A stretch of DNA of 64,000 bases from CAISDA01 sp050258555 (GCA_050258555.1 JBLMZA010000159.1:1-64000), one strand, 5' to 3'. Counted from the first letter of the stretch, positions 26,069-36,021 are shown. Notes: generated by a model from the letters alone, not told the origin. A program made the numbers and translations.

Positions 26069-27109
26069 ATGAACGTAGAATTTTTCGTTGAAGCGCTCGT
26101 TAAAATCGCGCTCGTCATGCTCATCAACCTGACGATCGTCGCCTATCTTGTGCTTGTGGAAAGAAAGGTCAGCGCATTCATCCAGATGCGCGTCGGTCCG
26201 AACCGCGTGGGTCCGTGGGGACTTCTGCAGCCGGTGGCCGATGTGGCAAAGCTGTTCTTCAAGGAGGACATCGTTCCGGCGGCGGCGAACAAGTTCGTGC
26301 ATACGCTCGCCCCGCTCATTTCACTGACGGTCGCGATGTCGACATTCGCCGTGATTCCGTTCGGCAACACGCTCGCGCTGAACGGGCACGAATACAAGCT
26401 GATGATCGGCGACGTCAATATCGGCATCCTGTACATTCTGGCGATGACCTCGCTCGGCGTCTACGGCATCACGCTCAGCGGCTGGTCTTCGAACAACAAG
26501 TATTCGCTGCTCGGCGGCCTGAGAGCGTCGGCACAGATGATCAGCTACGAGCTCTCGATGGGCCTGTCGGTGATCGGCGTCGTCATGATCGCCGGCTCGC
26601 TGCAGCTGGACCGCGTCGTGCTGAAGCAGGGGGAATACCTCTGGGGCATCATCCCTGCATGGAACATCGTGCTGCAGCCCATCGGCTTCATCACGTTTCT
26701 GGTCGCCTCGTTCGCCGAGACGAACCGCCTTCCGTTCGATCTTCCCGAAGCCGAACCGGAGCTCGTCGGCGGCTATCACACGGAATATTCGGGCATGAAG
26801 TTCGGATTGTTCTTCCTGGCGGAGTATGCGAACATGATCACTGCATCGGCGGTCATCACGACGCTTTATCTGGGAGGATGGCAGTTCCCGTTCGTCGAAC
26901 GCTTCGGATTGTCGCCGCTGGCGGTCACGCTGCTGCAGATGGGCGCGTTCGCCGTGAAAGTGGCCTTCATGCTCCTGTTCTTCATCGTCATCCGTTGGAC
27001 GCTTCCGCGCTTCCGCTATGACCAGCTCATGAACATCGGCTGGAAAGTCATGATGCCGCTGGCGCTCCTGAATATTCTTGTCACGGGATTATTTCTGCTG
27101 TTCCGCTGA
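26069..27109 (+). CDS. nuoH: NADH-quinone oxidoreductase subunit H
   Basis: The inner-membrane complex I subunit that forms much of the quinone chamber and links it to the proton-pumping arm. The 346-residue protein has about eight or nine transmembrane helices, with the hallmark ERKVSAFIQMRVGPNRVGPWG, the KLFFKED loop, the SYELSMGL helix and the ETNRLPFDLPEAEPELVGGYHTEYS-type loop (split here: ETNRLPFDLPEAE, then ELVGGYHTEY). The frame is open upstream into nuoG, but the ATG at 26069 gives the family N-terminus. It lies 56 bp after nuoG. Confidence 0.96.
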   Translation: MNVEFFVEALVKIALVMLINLTIVAYLVLVERKVSAFIQMRVGPNRVGPWGLLQPVADVAKLFFKEDIVPAAANKFVHTLAPLISLTVAMSTFAVIPFGNTLALNGHEYKLMIGDVNIGILYILAMTSLGVYGITLSGWSSNNKYSLLGGLRASAQMISYELSMGLSVIGVVMIAGSLQLDRVVLKQGEYLWGIIPAWNIVLQPIGFITFLVASFAETNRLPFDLPEAEPELVGGYHTEYSGMKFGLFFLAEYANMITASAVITTLYLGGWQFPFVERFGLSPLAVTLLQMGAFAVKVAFMLLFFIVIRWTLPRFRYDQLMNIGWKVMMPLALLNILVTGLFLLFR

Positions 27110-27154
27110 CGCGGCCGGCTTCGCCCATTGTCGAACTTTTGCAACGATAAACGC

Positions 27155-27664
27155 ATGGATAACTATTTAGAAAAAAGTGTACCGGTCAGGAAGAAGGATC
27201 TCACCATCTGGCAGAAGATGTACATCCCGTCCATCCTGCAGGGACTGAAGATCACGATGACGCAATTCTTCAAGCCGAACGTCACCATCCAGTATCCCGA
27301 AGAGCGCGTCGTGCTGCCCGCTTCGTTCAGGGGCCGCCCGGTGCTGGTGCAGGAAAACGGCACGGAGCGGTGCGTCGCCTGCGGGCTCTGCGCCCGCGTG
27401 TGTCCCGCGCTGGCCATACAGGTGCAGGCCGCCGAAACGGAGCTCGGCAAGGAGCGCTATCCCGAAACGTTCGAGATCAACATGGTGCGCTGCATCTTCT
27501 GCGGATTCTGTGAAGAGGTGTGTCCGGAAGAGGCGATCATCATGAGCAGGGAATACGAGCTCGTCTTCACGAGCCAGAAGGAGGCGCTCTTCGGAAAGGA
27601 CAAGCTCCTGAAGCCGATCGAGGAAGTGCAGACGCGCCTTGACTTCCTGCGCGCCCACCGGTAA
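27155..27664 (+). CDS. nuoI: NADH-quinone oxidoreductase subunit I
   Basis: The ferredoxin-like complex I subunit carrying two 4Fe-4S clusters next to the quinone site. Both cluster motifs are intact: CVACGLCARVCP with C73, C76, C79, C83 and CIFCGFCEEVCPEEAI with C113, C116, C119, C123. The product is 169 residues. An upstream TTG at 27128 would add nine residues, but the ATG at 27155 fits better. No nuoJ or other complex I gene follows; a repeat element and a ComM-type gene come next. Confidence 0.95.
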   Translation: MDNYLEKSVPVRKKDLTIWQKMYIPSILQGLKITMTQFFKPNVTIQYPEERVVLPASFRGRPVLVQENGTERCVACGLCARVCPALAIQVQAAETELGKERYPETFEINMVRCIFCGFCEEVCPEEAIIMSREYELVFTSQKEALFGKDKLLKPIEEVQTRLDFLRAHR

Positions 27665-27677
27665 ATTACACGGGGGA

Positions 27678-27700
27678 GGGGCGAAGCAGCGCTTCGCCCC
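27678..27700. repeat. 23-bp palindromic repeat, copy 1
   Basis: GGGGCGAAGC-AGC-GCTTCGCCCC, a perfect 10-bp stem with a 3-base loop, followed by CCCACA-type sequence. It lies 13 bp after the nuoI stop. Identical 23-bp units occur at 60500-60522 and 60552-60574. Confidence 0.85.
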
Positions 27701-27742
27701 ACAAGCATGCCGGCAACCGACCATCATCCCAGGGGAGGGATC

Positions 27743-29281
27743 ATGCTCACCGTCGTTCTCAGCGCCGCCACCTGCGGCATCAACGCCTGCCTCATCGAGA
27801 TCGAAACCAATATCGAGAACACGCTTCCGAACTTCATGATGGTGGGGCTCCCCGACAGCGCCGTGCGCGAATCGCGCGGACGCGTCGTCACCGCGATCAC
27901 CAATTCCTCGTTCGTCTACCCCAATAAGCGCATCACGATCAATCTCGCTCCGGCCGACGTCAAGAAGGAAGGTTCGTCGTACGATCTTCCGCTGGCCGTC
28001 GGCATGCTCGCTTCGAGCGGACAGATCGCATCGGAGCATCTGCGTGAGTTCGTGGTGCTCGGCGAGCTCGCGCTCGACGGCACGCTGCGCCCGGTGCACG
28101 GCGTGCTGCCCATTGCGATGGAAGTCAGAAACAGGAAGATCCGCGGCCTCGTACTTCCGAAAGACAATGCGCGCGAAGCGGCAATGGTCGAAGGGATCGA
28201 CGTCTACGGCGTCTCGTCGCTGCGCGAGGCGGTCCGCATCCTCAACGGCTGCAGCGACGCCGCTCCCGTGCGCATCGACTCGGGCGCCGTGTTCTCGGAC
28301 GATCCTTCCTACGGCATCGATTTTTCGGATGTGAAGGGGCAGGAGAATGTGAAGCGCGCGCTCGAAGTGGCCGCCGCGGGCGGACACAACATCATCATGA
28401 TCGGTCCGCCGGGTTCCGGCAAGACGATGCTGGCCAGACGCCTGCCGACGATTCTTCCGCCGCTCACGTTCGAGGAAAGCATCGAGACCACGAAGATCCA
28501 TTCGGTGGCCGGGCTCATTCCCCCGGGAACGGCGCTGGTGGGAACGCGCCCGTTCCGCTCGCCGCATCACACGATTTCCGATTCGGCGCTGGTCGGAGGA
28601 GGCTCGGTGCCGCGTCCCGGAGAAATCTCGCTATCGCATCACGGCGTCCTCTTTCTCGATGAGCTGCCGGAATTCGCGCGCAATGTGCTGGAGGTGATGC
28701 GGCAGCCGCTCGAGGACGGGAAGGTCACGATCAGCCGCGCAAAGATGTCGGTGGAATTTCCCGCCGCCTTCATGCTCGTCTGCGCGATGAATCCGTGCCC
28801 CTGCGGCAACAACGGCAATCCGAATCATGAATGCACATGCTCGCCCGTGCAGATTCAGCATTACATGTCGAAGATTTCCGGGCCGCTCATGGACCGGATC
28901 GACATACACATCGAAGTGCCCGCGGTGAAGGTCGAGGAACTGGCGCGCCGGCAGCCGGGGGAACGCTCGAGCGAGATACGAAAACGCGTGGTGCGTGCCC
29001 GCGCGCTGCAGACAGAGCGGTTCCGGGGAAGGAACGCCCTCTTTTCGAATGCCGGCATGCAGACGAAGGAAATCCGCGAATACTGCCGGCTCGATGCGAT
29101 GGGGGAGGAAATTCTGAAGACGGCGATGACGCGCCTCGGCTTCACGGCGCGCGCCTATGACCGCATCCTGAAAGTGGCGCGAACGATCGCCGATCTCGAC
29201 GATCAAGAGACGATCGGCATCGAGCATGTGAGCGAAGCCATCCAGTACCGGTCGCTCGACAGAAATCTTTGGATGCAATAG
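27743..29281 (+). CDS. comM: YifB/ComM family Mg-chelatase-like AAA+ ATPase
   Basis: A 512-residue AAA+ protein of the ComM family; ComM is a hexameric helicase that helps branch migration during natural transformation, and the family occurs widely. An N-terminal Lon-protease-like domain (residues 1-165, with GLPDSAVRESR and NLAPADVKKEG) is followed by the ATPase domain with Walker A GPPGSGKT at 221-228, LFLDELPEF as Walker B, a four-cysteine insert (NPCPCGNNGNPNHECTC) and the C-terminal domain with RLGFTARAYDRILKVARTIADL. The ATG at 27743 has GGGGAGGG before it. Transformation by this organism is not shown by the window. Confidence 0.93.
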   Translation: MLTVVLSAATCGINACLIEIETNIENTLPNFMMVGLPDSAVRESRGRVVTAITNSSFVYPNKRITINLAPADVKKEGSSYDLPLAVGMLASSGQIASEHLREFVVLGELALDGTLRPVHGVLPIAMEVRNRKIRGLVLPKDNAREAAMVEGIDVYGVSSLREAVRILNGCSDAAPVRIDSGAVFSDDPSYGIDFSDVKGQENVKRALEVAAAGGHNIIMIGPPGSGKTMLARRLPTILPPLTFEESIETTKIHSVAGLIPPGTALVGTRPFRSPHHTISDSALVGGGSVPRPGEISLSHHGVLFLDELPEFARNVLEVMRQPLEDGKVTISRAKMSVEFPAAFMLVCAMNPCPCGNNGNPNHECTCSPVQIQHYMSKISGPLMDRIDIHIEVPAVKVEELARRQPGERSSEIRKRVVRARALQTERFRGRNALFSNAGMQTKEIREYCRLDAMGEEILKTAMTRLGFTARAYDRILKVARTIADLDDQETIGIEHVSEAIQYRSLDRNLWMQ

Positions 29282-29304
29282 GGGCGCAGGGCGCCGTTTC
29301 GCTC

Positions 29305-29335
29305 TTGCATTCCAAGGCGATTCTTGTTACTTTCC
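29305..29335 (+). promoter_or_regulatory. Bacteroidota-type promoter for the T9SS cargo gene
   Basis: TTG at 29305-29307, 20 bp, TACTTTCC at 29328-29335. Predicted leader is about 60 nt. Confidence 0.65.
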
Positions 29336-29401
29336 AATGATCATTCAACGCTGACCTTGGTTTATTTTCCATTCTCCATTTTTTTGGAAAGGATATCAAT
29401 A

Positions 29402-30805
29402 ATGAAACGTTTGGCTACCCTTGTTCTGATGCTGTGCGCGGCTGCGACTCTTCAGGCGCAGGAAGCATGGAACTACACAAAAGACATCCTTTTTCCGCCC
29501 GCCGATTCCTCCTGGGCGCGTCCGTATCTGATGACGGTCGATGCCTCGGGCAATCTCTGGGTCATCACGACGAGCTCATCCGATACCTCGACGCATAACG
29601 CGGTCTTCAAAGCCGCTCCCGGCGCGTCGGTCTTCACGAAGGTGTACGACTTCACGGCGAACAACGAGCCTGAATCGAAGATGGGACTCATCGGCCTCAC
29701 GTCGATCGGCACCGATATCGTCATTTCGTCGCGCATCGACAACATGCTCGGCAACTTCTATTACCTGCCGCAGGGCGATGCGGCCAACAAGAAGGTCTTC
29801 AAGAGCGGCGGATACGGCACGCATATGTACGGCATCGCCGCCACGCGCGACTCGTTCATTTACTCCGGCATTTCGGCCTGGGGCGTCTCGATCCGCGTCT
29901 TCAATTATTCGAAGGGCGATGCCGCATCTTCGGCATACAGCCAGTGGGTGGCCTTCTCGACCACCGACGGATCGACCGCACCGAAGGAGCCGGGCGGACC
30001 GACGTTGGACGGTTCGGCACTGATCCGCGATCTCGCGCTCAATCCGAAGGCGAACTACGACGATCCGAAGCAGTATTTCTTCTCGACCCGCAACTCCGAA
30101 AAGGGCATGACCAATGGCGGCATCGCCGTGTGGAAAGGCGGCACGCAGCGCAAGAGTCCCATCAATCCCGAGAAATACGTCGCAAAGCGCGTGAACGATT
30201 TCTTCGGCGATCTGTCGTGGGGAACGAACGCTCCCTACGGCATCACGAGCGATTCGCTCGGACGCCTCTGGGCATGCGGCACCGATTCGGCCAAGCGCTG
30301 GGTCCGCGTGTATGACGTCGACACCAGTGGCACGACGGCGTTCGCCACGATGAGCTTCGAGCTGCCGAGCAAGAACAGCGCCAATGCCGATGCGAAGGGC
30401 GCCAACATGCTGGCTCCGGCCGATGTGGCGTTGAACAAGCAGACGGCCTACGTGTCCGATCTTCTCGCCAAGCGCGTCTTCGTGTTCCAGAAGCAGGGAT
30501 CGACCGCCGTCACGATGCCGCAGGCGAACATGCCGCGGCAGTACGAACTGGGACAGAATTACCCGAATCCGTTCAACCCGGCCACGGTCATCACCTATGC
30601 GCTTCCGAAGTCCGGCATGGTGTCGCTGCAGGTCTTCAACCTGATCGGTCAGAAAGTCGCGACGCTGGTCGACGGCTATCAGAATGCAGGACGCCACTCG
30701 GTGACGTTCAATGCTGCATCCCGCAATCTTCCCTCGGGCATGTACTTCTACCGCCTCAGCACGGACGGCATCTCGTTCACCAAAAAGATGCTGTTGAGCA
30801 AATAA
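29402..30805 (+). CDS. Secreted protein with T9SS type A sorting domain
   Basis: A 467-residue exported protein. A signal peptide (residues 1-20, ending LQAQ) is followed by a body that looks like a beta-propeller of about 350 residues, with repeated Gly/Asp/Trp turns (SGNLWVITT, DSLGRLWACGTD), and then an 80-residue T9SS sorting domain that begins NYPNPFNPATVITYALPKSG and ends MLLSK. Such proteins cross the outer membrane through the Por system and are fixed to the surface or released. The body's ligand or enzyme activity is unknown. The frame is open upstream, but the ATG at 29402 begins the signal peptide. Confidence 0.87.
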   Translation: MKRLATLVLMLCAAATLQAQEAWNYTKDILFPPADSSWARPYLMTVDASGNLWVITTSSSDTSTHNAVFKAAPGASVFTKVYDFTANNEPESKMGLIGLTSIGTDIVISSRIDNMLGNFYYLPQGDAANKKVFKSGGYGTHMYGIAATRDSFIYSGISAWGVSIRVFNYSKGDAASSAYSQWVAFSTTDGSTAPKEPGGPTLDGSALIRDLALNPKANYDDPKQYFFSTRNSEKGMTNGGIAVWKGGTQRKSPINPEKYVAKRVNDFFGDLSWGTNAPYGITSDSLGRLWACGTDSAKRWVRVYDVDTSGTTAFATMSFELPSKNSANADAKGANMLAPADVALNKQTAYVSDLLAKRVFVFQKQGSTAVTMPQANMPRQYELGQNYPNPFNPATVITYALPKSGMVSLQVFNLIGQKVATLVDGYQNAGRHSVTFNAASRNLPSGMYFYRLSTDGISFTKKMLLSK

Positions 30806-30857
30806 CAGTCGCCCTCCGCACGACACTACGGTACGGCTTCAATGGTGTGCATGCGCC

Positions 30858-30887
30858 CGCGCCCTGGACCCCAAGGTCCCGGGCGCG
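30858..30887 (+). terminator. Strong GC-rich hairpin after the T9SS cargo gene
   Basis: Thirteen-base arms (30858-30870 and 30875-30887) with one mismatch around the loop CCAA. There is no T run, so termination may be partial. Confidence 0.6.
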
Positions 30888-30935
30888 AGTGCGATGTGTG
30901 GCATTCAGAGCATTTTTATGACAACAGGATGTAGG

Positions 30936-33900
30936 ATGAAACACCACTTTCTCTTGAAACCCCTCATGCGATCCCTCGTCGTGCTACTCTGCGGCGTGTC
31001 GCTCGCGTTTGCCCAGCGCGGCAAAATTTCCGGAACCGTGATCGACGGCGAATCGAAAGAGCCGCTGACCGGCGTCAACATCGTGCTGAAAGGCACGACG
31101 CAGGGCGGAGCGACGGACGTCGACGGAAAATACGCCATTCTCAATGTCACGCCCGGCACCTATACGCTTGTGGCGAGCATGGTGGGATACAACCAGGTGC
31201 AGATCACGAACGTGCGCGTGAACATCGACCGCACGACGACGATCGACATCACCATGCAGTCATCGGCCGTGCAGCTCGGAGCGGTGGTGATCGAGGCCAA
31301 GCAGCCGCCGGTCACGAAGGACAAGACCGCCACGGCATCGACCGTCGAAGGACGCGATATCGAGAAGGCGCCGGTGGAAGGCCTGCGCGAAGTGATGGAG
31401 CTCAATGCCGGCATGCAGAAGAATCCGAACGGCACGTTCAGCCTTCGCGGCTCGGGCAGCTACGACATCAACGTGATGGTCAACGGCGTCGAACAGATGA
31501 CTTCCAGCACGAGCGTGCCGGGGTTCGGCGCGCTGGGCGACAAGGCGAACAACTCGTGGAAGTACGACTTCAATCCGCTCGGCGTTCAGCAGATGGAAAT
31601 CATCTCGGGCGGATTCTCGGCCGAGTACGGCAACGCCCAGGCGGGCGTCGTGAAGGTCGTGACGCGCGAAGGCGGTCCGAAGCTTCAGGGACAGATCCGC
31701 TACGAATTCCGTCCGCCCGGACAGTATCACTGGGGCGACTACATCTACAACACGAACTCCATCGAGTGGAAGAAGTGGGGAACGATCGAAGGATGGCGGA
31801 ACAATCCCGGCATGGATTCGACATCGATCGTCAACACATATCTGAACGATCCGAAGACCGGCAAGGTCATCGATTCGCTCAACGGCCATCCGATCACGGT
31901 CGAAGAGTGGCGGCAGCTCATGCTGGCGCGCTGGATACAGAATCACACGCCGGGAGAGGATAATCAGCTCGGCGTCTACGATTACCGGAAGAACATGTAT
32001 CAGCGCCTGCTCTTCAGCGTCGGCGGTCCCCTGGGCGCCGATGCGAACCTGCTGCGCTTCTTCTTTGCGGGCGAGTACCGCTACGCGCCCACGCGCATCC
32101 CGACGGCGGAGCAGGTGCAGAAGTATCAGAACTATACGCTCACGACGATCTATCAGCCGACCGCCGTGCACAAGATCCGGCTTACGGGCATTTATCAGAG
32201 CTACCGGGGCGGCATTTATTCCGGCTCGGAAGACATCCGCTGGGCCGGATACAACGGCGACTACAAGTATTATCTCGTGACCGATTCGCCGCGCGATGAA
32301 TACACCACGACGCAGAGCCTGAACTGGACGTATACGCTCAGTCCGAAATCGTTCCTCGATGTGATGGCGACGCATCAGTTCGAGAAATACATTCTGCTCG
32401 AGCAGCCCGTGCCGCAGCGCGCGGCCAACTGGCGCAACAACGTGTACAACGACCAGTGGTACATCACCGCCGGTCCGTGGGATGAGGGCTACCGCACGAT
32501 CTATTCGTTCACCACATTCAACCAGCAGGACCTTCGGACGCACCAGTACAATCTGACTGCCGACTTCACCAATCAGTTCACGGCCTCGCACGATGTGAAG
32601 ATGGGCTTCCGCGCCACCTACTGGGACATGCACAACAGCGCCGTGTATTCGAGCTTCGCCTCGAACGCCTTCATCTCGCGCACGGGCTATGCGGAATACT
32701 ACAAGGCCTATCCGCGCTACATCGCCGGCTATGTGCAGGACAAGATGGAATTCGAGGGCCTCGTGGCGAACGTCGGCGTCCGTGTGGACGCCTACAACAT
32801 GAATTCGCCGATGCCTGTCGACCGGTTCGACCCGTTCTACATCGCCGTTGGATCCGAAGCGATCGGAAATCCCGAGACCACAACGCCCGAAACATGGGTG
32901 CGCGTGTCGCCTCGTCTCGGACTCTCGTTTCCGATCGGGGAGATGACGGCCTTCCGCCTGCAGTACGGTCACTTCTCGTCGATGCCGATCTTCAGCAATG
33001 CCTATACGCGCACGAACGAGCTGGGCTGGGCGGCCTTCGGCAATCCGAACCTCGCGCCAAAGCGCACGATCAATTACGAGATCGGCGTGCAGCATTCGTT
33101 CGGAGGCACGCACCGTCTGGACGTGGTGGCGTATTACAACGACCGCGTGAGCCAGATCGGCGGCATCAAGATTTATTCGCCGAGCGCCGGCATCCGCCGC
33201 AACAAGCTGTATTCGAGCTACGACAACAACCAGTTCGGCGCCTCGCGCGGCATCGAAGCGACGTTCGAGAAAGTGAGCCGGGGACGCTGGACGTACCGCA
33301 TCACGTATTCGCTCTCGCGCACGACATACGGCAACTACGGACCGACGAAGCTCTACTCCGACGATCCGAACGATCCGCGCAACTTCCAGGATGCGTTCGC
33401 GCCGACCGATTATCTTTCGTATGACGACCGCACGCACACGCTGCGCACGATGCTCACATACAACGTGGAAGCGAACGAAGGCATCGAGATCTTCGGCGTG
33501 CATCCGTTCGAGCGTCTCTCGGCCAGCCTCATCTACACGGCGCAGAGCGGCTCTCCCTACACGTACGTGCCGTCGTACGACGAACTCTACAAGGCGTATA
33601 CGAACGACCAGGTCACAAACAACCGCCGCTACCCGCTTGAGGCGAAGACCGATCTCAACATCACGAAGAATCTGAACCTGTTCGGATTCGAAGCGATTCT
33701 CGGCGTGCGCATCATGAATCTGTTCGACAACCAGTGGCTCACGCCGCTTGATTACAAGACGGATCAGATGCGCAACTGGGTCGAGTACGGCATCACGATG
33801 GACCGTCCGATCACGATCAATAATTTCGATGCGAACAAGAATCCGGTCGTGGATTATTCGCAGCAGATCTACAAACTCAATTTCTTCCGCGCATACCGCA

Positions 33901-33944
33901 ACATGCCGCGGCAGGTCTTCTTCACGCTGGGATTCAACTTCTAA
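30936..33944 (+). CDS. TonB-dependent receptor with CarboxypepD_reg-like N-terminal domain
   Basis: A 1002-residue outer-membrane receptor. A signal peptide (residues 1-26) is followed by a carboxypeptidase-regulatory-like domain at about 28-107 (ISGTVIDGESKEPLTGVNIV), a plug domain (KAPVEGLREVMELNAGMQKN, FSLRGSG, VMVNGVEQM, EIISGGFSAEYGNAQAGVV) and a large 22-strand-type barrel ending in LGFNF, the usual terminal aromatic. This is the SusC-like architecture of Bacteroidota, but no SusD partner lies next to it; instead a T9SS-type protein and a PorV-like gene follow. The ligand is unknown. The start at 30936 has a GTAGG/GGATG region before it and begins the signal peptide. Confidence 0.9.
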   Translation: MKHHFLLKPLMRSLVVLLCGVSLAFAQRGKISGTVIDGESKEPLTGVNIVLKGTTQGGATDVDGKYAILNVTPGTYTLVASMVGYNQVQITNVRVNIDRTTTIDITMQSSAVQLGAVVIEAKQPPVTKDKTATASTVEGRDIEKAPVEGLREVMELNAGMQKNPNGTFSLRGSGSYDINVMVNGVEQMTSSTSVPGFGALGDKANNSWKYDFNPLGVQQMEIISGGFSAEYGNAQAGVVKVVTREGGPKLQGQIRYEFRPPGQYHWGDYIYNTNSIEWKKWGTIEGWRNNPGMDSTSIVNTYLNDPKTGKVIDSLNGHPITVEEWRQLMLARWIQNHTPGEDNQLGVYDYRKNMYQRLLFSVGGPLGADANLLRFFFAGEYRYAPTRIPTAEQVQKYQNYTLTTIYQPTAVHKIRLTGIYQSYRGGIYSGSEDIRWAGYNGDYKYYLVTDSPRDEYTTTQSLNWTYTLSPKSFLDVMATHQFEKYILLEQPVPQRAANWRNNVYNDQWYITAGPWDEGYRTIYSFTTFNQQDLRTHQYNLTADFTNQFTASHDVKMGFRATYWDMHNSAVYSSFASNAFISRTGYAEYYKAYPRYIAGYVQDKMEFEGLVANVGVRVDAYNMNSPMPVDRFDPFYIAVGSEAIGNPETTTPETWVRVSPRLGLSFPIGEMTAFRLQYGHFSSMPIFSNAYTRTNELGWAAFGNPNLAPKRTINYEIGVQHSFGGTHRLDVVAYYNDRVSQIGGIKIYSPSAGIRRNKLYSSYDNNQFGASRGIEATFEKVSRGRWTYRITYSLSRTTYGNYGPTKLYSDDPNDPRNFQDAFAPTDYLSYDDRTHTLRTMLTYNVEANEGIEIFGVHPFERLSASLIYTAQSGSPYTYVPSYDELYKAYTNDQVTNNRRYPLEAKTDLNITKNLNLFGFEAILGVRIMNLFDNQWLTPLDYKTDQMRNWVEYGITMDRPITINNFDANKNPVVDYSQQIYKLNFFRAYRNMPRQVFFTLGFNF

Positions 33945-33957
33945 TATCATCATACAC

Positions 33958-36021
33958 ATGGCGACACGAAACGACAACATGGAACACATGCGGCTTCTGC
34001 GCAGGATCGCCCTGCGTGCAGCGCTTGCGCTGACGGCGCTGATGGTCTGCGGCGAGATCGCACCGGCACAGGTCGACGGACCGCTCATCAGCCTGCGCCG
34101 CGGCATGCTCTGGAATTCCTATTATTACGGAAAGGAGGCCGCGCCGTTTTCGAACTGGTCGCGCCTCAACTACGGCCTCGACTGGCCGGGATTCGATCCG
34201 GAATGGATCGGCGCCAATATCGGAGGCGCAAACAGCTACATGACCTCCGGCGGCATGTGGGTGGGCGCGAAGGACGACTCCGGGAAGATCATCGCGATCG
34301 AAGACTGGGCGATGTATGCCGGAACGGTGACCGTTGAGAACTCGGCGAAGTACAAGGTGAAAAAGCACATGCGCCGATGGAAAAACGGAGAGAACTTCTG
34401 GAACCAGGCCGATCCGGCCGAAGCGCAGGACGTGATCGATACGGAATGGGAAATGAATCCGAGTTATGTGCCGACGTATGTGGGCGACCGGCAGCTTCCG
34501 CTGAACGTGAAGCGCACCGTGCGCCAGAACGCCGGCTCGAAGGACGACGAGAACTACATCACGACCGAATACGTGCTGCGCAACGTGAGCGACACGCTTG
34601 CGATCAAAGAGATGTACCTGATGATCACGTACGCGCTCGGCGCCAACTCGCGCGGCTGGAACACGCTCTTTGCGAACTTCAACCAGGGACCGCGCAACAA
34701 CCGCTTCGTCTACAATCCGAGCGAGAAAAGCATCGTCGGCTACGCCGAGGATTATCCCGAGACGCCGAGCGTGAACGAGAAGTACGATTATTATCCCGTC
34801 GGCGGTCCGACAGGCAAGGGCGAGTTTCTCGCTCCGGGCTATGTCGGCTTCCGGCTGCTTTACAGCTCTCCCGATTCGACCGGCACCGCGACGCGCGTCT
34901 CGAACTACGCCTGGAGCGCCGTTCCCGATCAGCAGGATCTCTACGGTCCGTTCGGCTCGGCCAGCATGGGAACGGAAGCCCGGTATGAAGTGATCAAGGA
35001 TCCGATGAAGGCCACCGAAGCATTCAAATCGCCGACCGATACGCGCATGACACGCCGCCGCGTCTGGTCGATGATGACGCTCGGACCGTTCCGCCTGAAG
35101 AAGGGCGACTCGGTGCGCGTGGTGGTGGGAGAATACGTGGCCGGCGGTCCCTATGCCGTGGCGGTGAATCCGACTTCGACAGCCGGCGTCATCGGAACGG
35201 AGGCGACGAAGGCCCTGACGGCCATCGGCAAGCGCATCAAGATCGCCGCCGACAACAAATTCCGGGTTCCTCGTCCGCCTGCATCGCCCGAGTTCACGCT
35301 GCAGCTCGGCGCCGATCCGAAGCAGGTGTCGAATATCCTGAAGTGGAAGACCGATGTCGAAGCGCTTCCCGATCCCGATTATACGGGCAGCGAGCGCTTC
35401 GATCTTGCCGGCTACCGCATCTACCGGTCGGGATATCTTCCGCTCGGACCGTGGATGCTCGTTGCCGAGATTAAAAAGGGAGACGGCCGCTATCTGACCG
35501 GAGGTCAGTACACGTATGTCGATACGTCCGTGGCGATCGGCACGTCGTACTATTATGCGATCACATCGTACGACTCGGCGCATGCCGTCTGGCCGGTGAA
35601 TCCGGCGGCGTTTCCCGGAGGCGTGCCGTCCCAGGAATCGTCCATCTACGCATCGCTCTATGCGAAGAGCTCGCTCAATCAGAACCTCGTCGTGTCGCCG
35701 TTCAAGACGACCATCCCCGCGGCGCAGGATTATTCGAACATTCTCGTCGTGCCGAATCCGTTCGTGCTCCAGTCGGGTTCCGTGATGCCGAGCGACAAAA
35801 GCTATATCCAGTTCATCAATGTTCCGAGTCCCTGCACGATCCGCATCTATACGATGCGCGGCGATCTGGTCAAGACCATTCCTCACGACGACGGATCCGG
35901 CATTGCGCTGTGGAACCAGCAGACCGATTACGGCCAGTTCGTCGGAAGCGGCGTCTACATCTACCACATCGAGTCGCCGGGCGGCAAAACAAAAACGGGT
36001 AAACTCGCCATCGTGCGCTGA
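33958..36021 (+). CDS. Large secreted protein with C-terminal sorting-like domain
   Basis: A 687-residue exported protein conserved in layout next to TonB receptors in this bacterial group (from memory, moderate). The signal peptide lies at about 11-38 (LRRIALRAALALTALMVCGE). The body contains a fibronectin-like segment near residues 440-560 (RFDLAGYRIYRSGY, YTYVDTSVAIGTSYYYAITSYD), and the C-terminal 95 residues begin NILVVPNPFV and end GKLAIVR, the pattern of a T9SS sorting or FlgD-like domain. It starts 13 bp after the receptor stop; ATGs at 33979 and 33988 are alternative starts. Likely surface-exposed and working with the receptor, which is inference. Confidence 0.75.
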   Translation: MATRNDNMEHMRLLRRIALRAALALTALMVCGEIAPAQVDGPLISLRRGMLWNSYYYGKEAAPFSNWSRLNYGLDWPGFDPEWIGANIGGANSYMTSGGMWVGAKDDSGKIIAIEDWAMYAGTVTVENSAKYKVKKHMRRWKNGENFWNQADPAEAQDVIDTEWEMNPSYVPTYVGDRQLPLNVKRTVRQNAGSKDDENYITTEYVLRNVSDTLAIKEMYLMITYALGANSRGWNTLFANFNQGPRNNRFVYNPSEKSIVGYAEDYPETPSVNEKYDYYPVGGPTGKGEFLAPGYVGFRLLYSSPDSTGTATRVSNYAWSAVPDQQDLYGPFGSASMGTEARYEVIKDPMKATEAFKSPTDTRMTRRRVWSMMTLGPFRLKKGDSVRVVVGEYVAGGPYAVAVNPTSTAGVIGTEATKALTAIGKRIKIAADNKFRVPRPPASPEFTLQLGADPKQVSNILKWKTDVEALPDPDYTGSERFDLAGYRIYRSGYLPLGPWMLVAEIKKGDGRYLTGGQYTYVDTSVAIGTSYYYAITSYDSAHAVWPVNPAAFPGGVPSQESSIYASLYAKSSLNQNLVVSPFKTTIPAAQDYSNILVVPNPFVLQSGSVMPSDKSYIQFINVPSPCTIRIYTMRGDLVKTIPHDDGSGIALWNQQTDYGQFVGSGVYIYHIESPGGKTKTGKLAIVR

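Noticed and set aside
31260..34106. 948-codon open frame on the minus strand opposite the TonB receptor
   Set aside because: Rich in Arg, His and Val with no domain pattern, fully opposite a clear receptor gene. It is a by-product of GC-rich codon use.
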